This document shows positions 31,839 to 43,832 of a stretch of 64,000 nt of DNA, in pieces. The DNA is from Tetragonia tetragonoides (lineage: Eukaryota > Streptophyta > Magnoliopsida > Caryophyllales > Aizoaceae): contig CM076143.1 in assembly GCA_038025085.1 (NCBI GenBank), forward strand, positions 51,220,501 to 51,284,500. Reading direction: 5' to 3'. A model generated the notes under the pieces. It was not told the origin of the DNA, did not search any database, and was given only the letters and a program-made list of their open reading frames with translations. Positions within the stretch are counted from its first letter, which is position 1. Every line of letters starts with the position of its first letter. The translations under genes were made by a program, and so were the position numbers.

Positions 31839-34800
31839 GTACCATAGACATCAGACATGCCATAAAGTAGGGGTGTTTTCGTGCAGGATCAGGGTGTTGA
31901 AAGACAGGCAGGGACACCTGTTGTGAATGGCACTACAGATACATCACAAACACAACCTGAACAATCTGAAACGAGAGGCCAAAGTGATAGATCAAGGCTA
32001 CAAAGTGCATTTGGAATCCCTGCAGCTGTTTCATTTGGGTCCTTACAAGCCCCAGTGAGTTTGCTGTTTTCCAATGCTTTGCTTGTGCTGTAGCTGGGCC
32101 ATTTTTATTTTTATTGAACCGCAATTTGTTCTTGGGTATTGCAGGTTGCTCCTGATGCTCTTACAACCTTATCACAATACCTGAGCCATATGAGTCAGGA
32201 GTTTATCAACAACGGTTTGCTTCAACTTTGCTTTTGCATGTAGTATTGTTTAATTTGCTTGTATTTATTTTATCTGTCGTATAAAATATATGTTTGCCAA
32301 ATTATTGTGTTACAGGAAGGCCCTATGAGAATAATGATGGGGTTTCGGCTTCTCATGTGAATGAAGGTGGATCTGGTTCCTCTACTCAATCAGAAAGTTC
32401 ACAGCAAGGGCTTCCTTCTCCTGCATCATTAGCAGAATTGTTGTCCTCTACAAGACAGATGTTGAATCAGCAAATTCAAGAATGTTTGCTTGTATGTTGC
32501 GTAATGTTCGTCAAGATATATGTGTACATCGAAAATAGTATTGTTTCTGTGATTGTGTTGCCTGACCAGTATAGTTTTTGGTTTTGCTAAAAATTATTTA
32601 TCTAAAGTGTTGGGAAGTTTCCATAGCTTTTTTCGTAACCAAAATGACCCCTCCACTCTATTGTGGAATTATGTCCTCCGGTTTGGGGCTAGCTAATTAT
32701 TTACCTTGTGCTGACAGCAACTAGCAACACAACTTGGGAGTCAAGCAGATATGACCAATCCAGAGGCGAGACTAAATGCTCAGTCTAGTGCATTGAGGAC
32801 TGGGGTTCTTCTTCAAAATTTGGGGGCCTATTTTCTTGAGCTTGGTCGCACAGTTACTACACTCAGGCTTGGCAGATCATCGGTTGGTGTACACTTTATT
32901 CTAAGCAGGTCCTTTTTTTTTTCTTAATTGGCACCATGGTTTCATTTGTTGTGATGACTTTGTTCTTGTTTGCAGTCAGAAGCTTTGGTCAACGCGGGAC
33001 CTGCAGTTTTTATTTCTCCATCTGGGCCTAATCCGCTCATGGTTCAGGTATATCCTGCGGTAACTTAGACATATCTTTTCCCGTTCTTTTTAGCGTTATG
33101 CTAATTGAAAAACTTTGTACAGGCTCTTCCCTTCCAGCCCGGAACAAGTTTCAGTACCCCTATTTCAGGCACTGCACAGTCTGGCTCTGGTTCGATTAAT
33201 GGCCTTGGTACTGGCTTTGTTCCTAGACGTATAGATATACAAATACGAAGAGGTTCACAAAGTTGTTTTGGTTGCATTTATTGTTCATTTCTGTAAGATA
33301 CAAAGTTCTATTGTAATTACTATTAATTAGCTTCCTCATTGCCAGTAGGCCCATCAGCTCATCAAGCAGAACCTACTGGGTCTCAGCTTCCATCCGGTCA
33401 AAGACCTTCATCGGCCAGTGAGGAAACACCGAGTAACCAATCTTCTACTAGGGCCTCAGATGCTCCTTTGTCAAACAATGGAGCACCTGTTCGTGTTTTG
33501 CCTTTTAGAACAGTGATGGCTGCGGACCCTGATCTTAATCGCTTACCTTCAGAATCTCCTGGTGGTTCATTGGGGTTACTTTATCCTTCCCTTGGAAGAT
33601 ATTCGAATTTAGCTACTGGAAACTTGAGCAGTAGAACTGGAAATCACGTTTCTGGTGATAATCACTCTAGTGGCATCCAAACTGAGCCTCATAGAAATAC
33701 TGAATCGGCATCTTATCAACAAAATGATGAGGATCCTGCTGCAAATGGTAACTAGATGAGTACTTGGATTTGCTAAGTCCTATAGTTTTCACTATTTAAT
33801 TTGTTATTGTGGATTTTTTGTTAACTTGTGAGAAGATAGCTTTTGATTTGTTTCGTTTAGACAAAATAAAAGATATGCTTGGAAAGAATATTCCTTAGGG
33901 ATAAAGGTTAAGATTAGACATAATGAAATGTGTTAAATATTAATTCTTGTTCCTCCCGTGAATATACGTGAAGATTTTACTTAGAAGCAAGGAGTCTGAG
34001 GGGTTTCGGTTACTGGCACAGGGAAGAGGAATCTGTACCTCAGCAGAACACAGCTGATGTCAGGGATGTCAGGACTCAGGAGCTACATTACTATTAATTT
34101 CTGTCTGTTACTTTTGGTTGGAATAGTGTAGAAATAGCTTGCTCCCCTTTCCTCTACACTTGAATTGGGAAAAGGGGACTGGAACCCCGAACCATGAAAG
34201 CGGACGATAGACTTGCATAATTGGATTTAGTAATATCTGGTTTCTGTTCGAAGCTCTGCTTTGACACTAGGGAGATTATTACTGTTGTCTTGGGCCTTCA
34301 AATGGACTCGAGGATCTAATACCAAGAGACAAAGTATAGAGTAGTTGCACAGACTATTAAAATTGGGTAACTCTAGATGTATTTAGTAGGCACATGGGAA
34401 TATGGGATGTCTATTGGTCATGGTTTCCGAGTCAATTTGCAAGGAACGGGTATTTTTGATATTGCATCTCATGCTGCCTTTGTTTATATGTAATATGACA
34501 TTCATATCCTGTCTGTAGTTTTGGTTTTATTCCTTCTAGATATACTAAGCTTGATCAGTGTATGTGGCATTTTTTGGAAATTAGACTGAGAAGTTCCCTA
34601 CTACTGTTCACTGAACAGGGCGAGTTCCAACTTCAGGCCTTGGACAAAGGGCAGCTGCATCTCGCACCATTGATATTAACATCCTCTCTACAGGAGGAAT
34701 TCAAAGTGACCAACTTTCAGATGGACAGATCCCTTCTGGGATACTCCAACTCCTGAGGGGACTCTTCCCTGGTGGTGAGTTCCATGTAGAGAGTGAGGGT

Positions 34801-36359
34801 TCTCAGGCAACTGCTATGGGGTCTGCTACTGAGCAGGGAAGGACTAACAGTCAGGCTGCAGATGAAGCAGAACCAAGGGCAACTGAGGAAGGAATCTTCT
34901 TATCCCGGATGCTTCAGCAAATTATGCCTGTTATCACACAGGATGCTGGTACAGAGCAAAATGTTGCATGCCCTGGGGAAGCAGATACTTCACAGCATAA
35001 TGATGGCACCTCCTCAACTCCAGTGAGTATTTTACTCTTCACATTATTGTATTTGTTTGCCTCTACTTACTAGAAATTTTGGCTTGGTTGTTAACTGCAC
35101 CAATTCATCATTTGTTTAAGAACTTGGTCAATGCATAAATGAATCAAATATAACCTCAAAGTGTTCGCAGGCAGAGGATTCTGAGGTCGGGACATCACGA
35201 CGGCCAGAAGATTCTAATCCTGGTCCAAATCCAAAACGCCAAAAGGTGATCTTCTGTTTTCTGTTCTTCCTTCCCTTCTGGCTTCAGCCTTGTGTGATCA
35301 TTCTGGTCATAGTTTGAGAACCTGATTGCTAGAAATTGGATGATGGTTGCTATGAATTTTTGGTAAGAAAATCTGTACAGTAACGTCCATTTAGTAATTT
35401 TAGAAGATGAATAGTTGACGTCAGGAGCCTGAGTTTCTTCTGTTGCCTGGTAAATCAATAACAATACCGTGTAATGGTTGCACGGAATACTATTCTTTGT
35501 GGTGTTTCCCTTTGATTGTGTGTGTTGGTTGGGGGGTGAGTGGGTGGAAGGAGGGTCATTGCACTGAGACGTTAGGCCATCAAACTAGTAATGTGAGAGA
35601 AAAAATAGAATGTTTGAGCATGTATGTTGTTGTTGTTGAACATGATGATTTTGGTTGAGGTTATTGGCGATTGAACTAGTGGGACTTAGTTGAATTGGTT
35701 AGAATTTTTAATGTGTGCATTTGTGGTTTGGATCTTGCTGGCGACGGAGTTAGCGGATTAGTGGGTCTAGCTTGGGCTTAATGTATTCTCTTTGGGCACT
35801 AGTTGTGGGTTCTGACTTGAGATAAAGAGGAAGTGCTTATAGTAGGGGTCCTTTAGTACAGTAATGGTGGAAGTTGTGAGTTTTAAACACATCGCTTCAC
35901 GTACTGCTAATTTGAGGCCAAAGTCAGGCGAGCTTAGTTATGATGGCTGGGTGAGCTTGATTACTGCAATATCCCCTGATTTCTTGTAAGGTTTTGCTGT
36001 CAAAGAACATTGTCACTTAAGGAATGGAGAGATGCAAGTCTTCTTTGTGGCTGGTACTCCTACGTCGAGAGCTGGAACAGCATTTTAAAATCCTATTTTA
36101 TTGTTCTCAATTTGGCTGGCAAGTGGCTGTGGCCTGGTAAGCCCTTAGTTTTCTGTGAACTTTTTTAGTGGCGAGTCTGATGTGGTCTTATACTTGCAAG
36201 TTCTTGAATCTGGAGTAGGATATTTTCAATTTCGTTGTACCATATGTGCAGTGAAATATTCAATTATGCCCATGCACTTTGATAAAAATAGTCTGCAATT
36301 GACAATATAATGTTTTGCTCTTTAGTTTAAAAAATCTTTTCTGGGTGCAGACGGAATGA
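28052..36359 (+). CDS. ubiquitin-like domain protein of the BAG6/Scythe type (CIP73-like)
   Basis: Sixteen exons join in frame: 28052-28171, 28296-28413, 29803-29883, 30780-30809, 31059-31186, 31286-31357, 31887-32054, 32145-32214, 32316-32491, 32718-32882, 32976-33047, 33123-33252, 33346-33747, 34619-35022, 35171-35245 and 36351-36359. They give 2220 nt and 739 residues. Residues about 21-95 are a ubiquitin-like domain (IEIKVKTMDSQTYSLRV, then RLICRGKVLKDDQLLSAYHVEDGHTLHLVV). The rest is a long Gly/Ser/Pro/Gln-rich chain with BAG6-type helical blocks (LSQYLSHMSQEF, SLAELLSSTRQMLNQQIQ, RTGVLLQNLGAYFLELGRT, ILQLLRGLFPGG, LSRMLQQIMP). It ends KRQKTE, whose KRQK is NLS-like. Animal BAG6 escorts tail-anchored and misfolded proteins. 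The plant relative CIP73 binds the symbiosis kinase CCaMK. Exon 4 is only 30 nt and the last coding exon 9 nt. The latter is the least certain part: reading on from exon 15 would give a different tail. Confidence 0.88.
29993..30014 (+). repeat. poly-C run in intron 3 of the BAG6-like gene
   Basis: About 22 consecutive C. A similar C run (about 28696-28706) and a G run (30509-30522) lie in neighbouring introns. Such tracts are prone to length errors in assembly. Confidence 0.8.
31779..31837 (+). repeat. CT microsatellite in intron 6 of the BAG6-like gene
   Basis: (TC)n of about 24 units, about 50 bases before the exon 7 acceptor. It lengthens the pyrimidine-rich region upstream of that exon. 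Confidence 0.8.
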
Positions 36360-37130
36360 GGTGCTGCAGGGGATGCATAAGCTTTTAGCTCAGTGGACAC
36401 TGGGGGAAGTGGAACCACAACCGAGTTCGTTGCAGCTATAAATCAATACCTCATCGGAGGCGGTGGCGGTGGCGGTGGCGGAATTAGATAGGCTATGTTG
36501 GTGGACTGTTGTTTATCACCCATGCATGCACAATTGAGAAACTGAGGGAGGGCTTTTCTTTCTTTGCTTTTTCCCCTAAGTAAAAAGTAAAATTTTCGTA
36601 CTCCCTGTACATGACAAACAAATCATATTCTTACCGTATTTCACTCCTCAATCCAATACTTCGAGGTAATTCAATATAATTTTTTCGGTAACCAGTTTAA
36701 CTGTTCAATGAGTGACAGTCTTCTATTTAAGATCTGTCAATGCAGCAAATTCATCCGTTGGCAATTTCCATCACAACTTTGTTACTAATAACAAATCTTA
36801 TGTAGATTACGATGCCCAACATCGGGGGATTGCTGTTTTGCAGCTAATGTCGCACTCCCTTATTTTGCCACTGGATCAGGAAGGAAACAAACAACCATCT
36901 GTTTGGCGCTTTGGCTGTCTCCATGGGATATTGCGTATACCTGTTTTGTTGTCCTCCTTGGTCATTAAATATCAAAATGAAGAGAAAAAAAAAAAAAAAA
37001 GGTTAAAGTGAAAAATTAACAATATATATACTATTGCCAAATTGTCAAAAGCCTTATATTATGAAACTTAAAGGAAAAAAAGGCCAAGATAATGCCTTAC
37101 ATTATGAATATACGAAAAATACGAGAGACC
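36360..37130. other. 3' UTR of the BAG6-like gene and intergenic DNA
   Basis: The leading part is likely 3' UTR and includes a (GGTGGC)n run at about 36459-36480. No further gene is supported; the open frame at 36712-37011 has no family match. Confidence 0.45.
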
Positions 37131-37142
37131 AATTGAAGTTTG

Positions 37143-37409
37143 ATCAACAAGAGTGGTGGTCTAATGGTTCTAAACTTACTCCTCACTGGTTTGGTAAGGC
37201 AAGGTTATAGGTTCGAATCCTCATTCTCCCCATGCCTTGTGTCTGTGGGTTCTAGGAACTATACTAGCCCCCCTTTGTTGGTGCTTCGTTGACGGGGTCG
37301 GTGCTTGCGCTGGTTGTTCAGCTAGTCTGATATGTTCGCTATTGAACACAAGAGTCCGAACATGCTGTAGCGGGGGTGTCTCGATCGATATTTACTTGCA
37401 CAAAAAAAA
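37143..37409 (+). mobile_element. tRNA-derived SINE with intact pol III boxes and TSD
   Basis: A perfect 12-bp target duplication AATTGAAGTTTG flanks it (37131-37142 and 37410-37421). Box A TGGTCTAATGG is at 37157-37167 and box B GGTTCGAATCC at 37210-37220, both matching consensus, 42 bases apart. The 3' end is an A run (37402-37410) that meets the duplication. The head is tRNA-like; the body is family-specific. Confidence 0.9.
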
Positions 37410-37576
37410 AATTGAAGTTTGGCCAAATACGCCTATGTAACTTGGCAACTTGTCTTGTGTGGACTTAGTCCACCGTGGACCAAAGTGTAAATCAAGGATA
37501 TAGTCCAAATCTTTTAGGGATATAAGAGATATTTTTGAAAAAGATTTGATCTAGATATTGTAGTAACTCGCTTGAC

Positions 37577-37698
37577 TAGGGGTGTAACTGAGTTGAGCCG
37601 ACTCGGTGAGCCCTCGAGCTCGGCTTGAGCTCGGGTCAAACCAAGCCGAGCCTGAGTCAAGCCTGGCTCGGGCTCGACTCGGCTCGTTTACACCCCTA
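37577..37698. mobile_element. 122-bp hAT MITE
   Basis: The terminal repeats are TAGGGGTGTAA / TTTACACCCCTA, and the flanks are perfect 8-bp duplications CGCTTGAC (37569-37576 and 37699-37706). The interior is made of GAGCTCGG/CTCGGCTCG-type motifs, typical of plant hAT MITEs. It sits just upstream of the ribosomal protein promoter. Confidence 0.92.
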
Positions 37699-37744
37699 CG
37701 CTTGACCGTAGTACTCTATATGAAATATTTCATTTTTTTCAATA

Positions 37745-37964
37745 GGCCCAATATTTTGACAATTTAGCCCAAATGAAAATTTATTTGGGCCTGATTAGCA
37801 AGTGTACTTTCAAAACCTTACTGATTAGTGTAGGAGCGGATGGCTGGGGCGGGAAAACGCGCGTTTGGGCCTATGGTCCACCCATGTTGGCCCGAACAGC
37901 TTTAAGTCTACTCCTTTTTATACTTGTTTGTGTCTCGTCACTTCAACGAAACTAACTAGGGTTT
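37745..37964 (+). promoter_or_regulatory. ribosomal-protein promoter: site II motifs and telo-box
   Basis: Site II elements (TGGGCC/T on either strand) are at 37745-37750, 37766-37771, 37786-37791 and 37866-37871. A telo-box TAGGGTTT is at 37957-37964, about 80 bases before the ATG. This pairing, bound by TCP and telo-box factors, is the standard signature of plant ribosomal protein genes. Confidence 0.7.
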
Positions 37965-38041
37965 CGGCTGCATATCTTCACTCTCTCATCCTTTGGCGCC
38001 TCCTTTGCTTCCATTGAACCCGATCTTACAGCAACTCAACC

Positions 38042-41000
38042 ATGGCAGAACAGGTTAATGATAATCTCTTTCATCACATTGCAACATCACTCCTGACTAA
38101 TTTTAACAATTTCTTTGTATTGACATTCTTTTTCGTTTCGATTTGTTGCTTGTTTTTCTGCAGACTGAGAAGGCATTTTTGAAGCAGCCCAAAGTTTTTC
38201 TAAGGTACCATTAATTTTGATTATATTATCAAGTCTTTTTTCTTTTTTGTTGTTGTTGTTGTTTTTTTTTTTTTTTGTTTTTTTTTTTGTTTTTGTTTTA
38301 ATGTTAAGTGAAATGAAATGGAAAAATGGTGATTTGCAGCTCAAAGATATCAGGAAACGGAAAGAGGCCTGGGAAAGGTGGAAATCGGTTCTTTAAGAAC
38401 ATTGGCTTGGGATTTAAGACTCCTAGGGATGCTATTGAAGGTATTTTTTTTCATCACATTATCTATTAAAAAATTTGGACTTTATATTTGTATTTTGAGG
38501 TTGTGAGGGAGGATTGCCTGAATTGGGCTCAAGCTTAAAATTTAAATGTATAGTGTTAGAGATGTGCAATTTTTATTGACCAAGACTCAATGGGGAGATT
38601 GTACCATAAGTGTCAATTGTTATGGGGTTATCTTTAGTAAAGGTTGCAACTTTGTGGTTTATAGTTTATGTTGCTTCTTTTTTTGTTTCACTCAAAGTGT
38701 TGGTATAGATGGATGGTTTTACCTAGAGATGGGGAACATTGTGATGACTAGAAGAGTTAATGCTTCAATTAAGGTTGTGGTTTCTGAGGAAGAGTATTTC
38801 TCTTCTTGCTGCAGTACCTCGGTGTTGGTATTTGTGTGTCTATAGGATTGAGAGCCTTGTCATTGGTGTTTGCTTTTTAGCTAGACTAGACACACTAATT
38901 GGTGTATAGATGTATCTTCTTCTAGCAGAACTTTTCTCTTCATGATAAAACACCCGTCCAATCTCGGATTCTTGGACAGTTTGGTTACTTTTGTTGTGGA
39001 TTTGTGCCTTCAATGGCTTGTGTACTGCTATACCTTAGAGGAATGGGTGTAATTATTGTTGAGCTCGTTTGGGATGTGATTTGGTTTGGTTTGAAAAGAA
39101 GTAAAAGGAGCAAATTTGATATAGTTAGTTTGGGAAATGGCAGGTTTTTGCTGTTACTTGTTACTAATGGTGGTTCATACGAGGTATTGGTCTATGTAAG
39201 GTTGTTAAATGATTTCTTTTAAGTATTGAAACTTTTAGTCGTGACATGTGGGTCTGGGTTTCCTACAAGTGTATCGGAAGAGTGTGAGTGACTTTCTTGC
39301 TGCCAATGAATGCATTAATGTCAAACAAGCTGGAAGATTAAAGATTGGGTTATGCTGCTGTTTCAGCATTTGAGGATGTTCTTAGAAGTTCATACCGTCA
39401 TAGTATGACTGTCAAGAACTCATTTTCGTGAATTATTCACTCTTTGTTTGTTGACTTGAAATGAATCTATATAATCTTAGGACATGAAGATAAGTTAAAC
39501 TGTTGCTTTCTTTCAAAGTTCGTGGTCTATATTCTTGATTGAGTTATCAAAGTGCCCTTTCAATTTAGAGGACTCAGCAGATGTTTCATTATTCAGCCGG
39601 TGTAAAAATCCTTTTTTTTTGGGCTTGCTTATAGAGCCAACAGTTAAGGGGATTAGTTATTCTCTTACCTATTCCCTCTTTAACATAAAATGCTATTGTA
39701 GATGCGTCTGGAGGTACTGAGTGGTTGGCAAGTTGTTGACGACCTGGTGGTTTTTTGTCTTATAGATGTGGCATTGGTCAAAATATAGGATTATGGGAGA
39801 TGGGGATAGATATTTAGCTTGATTACAGGATGTAGTTGATGCCCTGGATCTTGATCCCAATTTGAGTTCCCTTCAGGGCCTATGGGAATTATTCAAGCAT
39901 AGCTTGGTTGCCCATATTATATTTATAAAATAAACTGATCAAAAAACAAGAGATGCATTTTTGGGGATTTGGTTAATTTGAAGAGATATGGTGCACATCT
40001 TTATATTGGAATCCCACTTACAATTGAGGTGAAGTGGTGGCAGAAAGTAAACAAGTGCCCGCACAGCAAAAACCTTCAGATGTTTGCTTACTAAGGAGTT
40101 AGTTTGAAGGGAAGCAAGTACTACCCTTGCGTATCTACATTATTCTTGTTTTGTTTGTACCTTTTTTACCGTGTCCAAGTAATATGTTGCACATGAACTG
40201 TTGTGGGAGTCTATCTTTAATACTCCTACATTATAGTAAACAAACAGGGAAACTATTTCTTCTTAAGCAACTAGGGGAGAATTGCATTCTAGTCAGCTGC
40301 TTCTGTTTTTCTTTTTCTCTCTTCAGTTCATTATTTTCATCCTAATGCTATTATCTCTGCTTCTTGTGTAGCTTTGCCTGGTATAAAAGTAAATAATTTT
40401 GCTTTTTGTCAGTGGCTTGTGTGTTACTGGTTTTTTTCTTTTCTCTTCTGCTGGAAGTAGAAAAGATTGCATCTAAGGCACTTTCAAATGATGTTTGCAC
40501 TTGGTGTATCACTGATCAGCCGCCAAATTTATTTTATAGTAATTTCCCCGATTATCTCAGTGGCCAGGGTATCTGTGTTGATTTTTCTTATTAGTCATTT
40601 TAACAAGCAATATTTTGATGACAGGAACATATATTGACAAGAAATGCCCTTTCACTGGTAATGTTTCAATCAGAGGGCGTATTTTAGCTGGAACTTGCCA
40701 TAGTGCTAAGATGCAGAGGACCATCATTGTTCGTAGAAACTACCTCCATTATATAAAGAAATATCAGAGGCAAGACGAAGCTGTTAGCTTTTTTCCTGTA
40801 TTCTGTAATTATGACTGTTAGTTCATTGTTTCTGATCATACATTCGATATATTGTCTTCAGGTATGAAAAGAGGCATTCTAACATTGCTGCACATGTATC
40901 ACCTGCCTTCCGTGTCAAGGAAGGAGATCACGTTATTGTTGGCCAGTGCAGGTTAGAAACTCACAAAACGTTGTTTTTTGTTTTGCTCAGGTTTTCTAAT

Positions 41001-41387
41001 TTACTTCCTGGCCCTCTGCATCTCTTTATGTGATATATGTCCATATGGTGTCCAGTTTGGGATGTCGAAGGACCAAACTAAAAAGTGTCCTTTCTATCAT
41101 TGTCCTTTCTAAAATGTGAAGTTAACATTTATGAACGTTTGTTAATATTGTAAATTTCATTTTAAAAGTTGATTTGATGACTTTCTAATAGAAGCAAGCA
41201 TTGTTTGTGCAAAACTAAGATTGTCACTGAAATGGAATCAAGAAATTATTATAAATCTTGTTAATACGTATTTTTTTTGTTGGCTGTCTTACACAGGCCT
41301 CTGTCAAAGACAGTGAGGTTCAATGTGTTGAAGGTGATCCCAGCTGGAGCTTCTGCTGGAGGAAAGAAGGCATTCACTGGACTGTAA
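38042..41387 (+). CDS. RPS11: 40S ribosomal protein S11 (uS17)
   Basis: Cytosolic small-subunit protein that binds 18S rRNA. Six exons join in frame: 38042-38053, 38164-38204, 38340-38440, 40625-40769, 40862-40951 and 41297-41387. They give 480 nt and 159 residues, the usual length. The sequence is near-identical to other plant S11 proteins: [95 protein letters not shown] and the C-terminal KKAFTGL. The first coding exon has only four codons, common in ribosomal protein genes. Intron 3 is 2.2 kb. Intron 4 has a GC donor (CAGAG|GCAAGA) instead of GT, and the reading frame requires it. Confidence 0.98.
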
Positions 41388-43680
41388 GGGTGTTCTCTAG
41401 ATATTTTGATTTAGCTAGATGATATGGCTGGGCTTTGGAGTTGGTCGTTGTTGGGATCGAAATTTTGATACTTAGAGCACTTTATGATTACTCAATACTT
41501 TGGTTATATTTAGCATGGGAAATCTTATTTTAAATGTGAGTTTTGTGGATGTTTGCTTTTGGTGATTTTCCTCACGCCCTGCAAAACCATGCCTTGAATT
41601 ATGTTTTGCCGTTCTCTAAACTCCATTGGATGATACTCGTTGAACTTCGGCTCTTATCTAATCGTCTCCTTCAAGTTTTGTTCATAGTTAAATACTCGTA
41701 TCAGTGTTCAGACCGGGATTCTCCTTGAGCTTGTGTTTTGTACGGAGTAGTGAAATACTGGGATTTCCCATGTATTGGTTATGTATTGTGCTGTGCCTGA
41801 CGAGGTTGAAGAGATAATTAGGCCACCCAAACTTTGAATTCCAGAGAGAATGAGGAACGACAGCCATAACGAAATGACATCGTTTTGTACCTTGCCAGTG
41901 AATGTGATACTCTTAAGTTAACTACCATGCATTGGTAACCTTTTGACCATGGAGATGGGTTGGGTCAGCATGGATTTTCTGATGTGCATTTGAGAGACCA
42001 TAAGAGCCTCAAATTTATTTCCAAGTTGCTTATATGAAAAAGCAAAAAGACGGGGAAAATGATAGTAGTTGTTGTTAAGTGGAATTGGTAAAGAAAACTT
42101 TTTATGCTGGTGAACGGGCTTTTTCAAGCAAGTAGTGGGACACTTAAACAAAGACATGATATTTTTAAATCTTTTTCCATTTCCATGTAAGATACTCTCC
42201 TTAAGTTTTATTGGTGCGAAAAAAGCATCAAATCGAAAATGCAAAACGAGAATAGTTGTTATGGAGCTTAAAAAAAGATTACATTTGATTTGTCGACGTA
42301 ACGTTGGCTTGTGTTCCCACCATATCACGATGATGTCTCATTTTCTCTCTCCTAGCAGATAGCACTTGGCTGTTGGCTCCCAGAGGAAAAATCAAGCTTT
42401 CATTTTCAACATTTGTGGCGTTTGCCCCACACCATAAGAAATGAGGGTTTCATTTTGGGCCACGATGTAACCTCATTTTTAATGGAAAAATCCATGCTTT
42501 GGAACTACTCTTAAATTAAAGTATGATTTTTCATTTGACAATGTTGCATTTGGATATATTTGCACCTTTACCTCATTTATCTTTGGACAAGGACGACATC
42601 TAATTAAAGAAAGATCAAATCCTAATTAATCATTTGTCTGGATATTTTTAAAGACTTCATATGTCAATGGTCACGAGTTTCATCATTGGAAAACAAGGAG
42701 ACTAGGCATGATTGTGGCTGTATTATAATTTGCTTGTGTTTTGATTAGGTCAATTATGTTTAGCATTATTCTAGTGATAAATGTTAGGTTAACTAATGTT
42801 TACCATTTAATAAACACATATGTATTTGTTAGTTGATGATCATTTTGTTTATTACACTGATTTGCTAACATGATGTATAATTCCACCACCATCATCATTA
42901 TCATTATTAATTATTCCAAATAATGTCTTTGAATTATCAATCCAATATTTATGTCAACTTTAGACGCCACCCTTTCTGAAAATCTTCATCTTTAATGGCA
43001 ATATATTAGTTTAGTCGGTGACCATAACATTTTTTTATCATTGAACATTCAATATATATTTCAAGGATGACGAGGAGAAAACCTACTAATCCTTCTGGTA
43101 AGTGGCTTATGGCTATGTATGACTCGTATATGTGGCTAATGGACTATTTTCTTATCTTTATATTTAAGGGACTAATTAACTCTTGAAGGTGTTACCAAGA
43201 AGTTCAAACTTAATTACTCCTCTTAACAGTTCTTTTTCTTGTTTTTTTGAAGTGAAAAAACAATAACGTGATAAACTGATAAACCTTCTTGACCTTCTGA
43301 TTTTCAGCCACCACCACCAATATGAAATATCCTTAGAAACATCTGGAAATAAATGGCTCTTTTCACCGTTTTTTCCCCTCTTAATTTTAATTTAAAAAAG
43401 AAAAACAAAAACTTACCTAACTCTAACAAAGTAACAACAGTACCCTCCATCACTCTCTCTACTCTCTCTCTAACCCCTCAAGCATCAACCTTCATCCCTT
43501 AAAAAGATCTCCTTTTATATGCCCAGAATCTTCTCTGCTAATACCAATATTTTTCCTTTTGTTTTCTGTCACTCTTTCTCTCTCTTCCCTTATTTCTGGG
43601 TGGTCTTACAGTGATCTAAGGCCGTTGCTTTTAGCATCAGTAGCAGCAGAGAACACACGCACACAAACATTTTGCAGAGC
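41388..43680. other. intergenic region between RPS11 and the PP2C gene
   Basis: No exon-like frame was supported. The last 200 bases look like promoter and leader (TATA-like TTTTATATGC near 43513). Confidence 0.45.
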
Positions 43681-43718
43681 AGCTGAACCAACCAAAAACG
43701 CGCTAACACTATCATAAC

Positions 43719-43788
43719 ATGTGTGTGCAAGACTCAGACCCAAACCCAGCTGGTGATGACCAAATTCTTAAAAGCTCCAGTCTTTCTG

Positions 43789-43832
<44 letters not shown>

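Noticed and set aside
37143..37260. Possible functional tRNA gene
   Set aside because: Perfect A and B boxes but no cloverleaf. Flanking target duplications and a 3' A run show it is a SINE.
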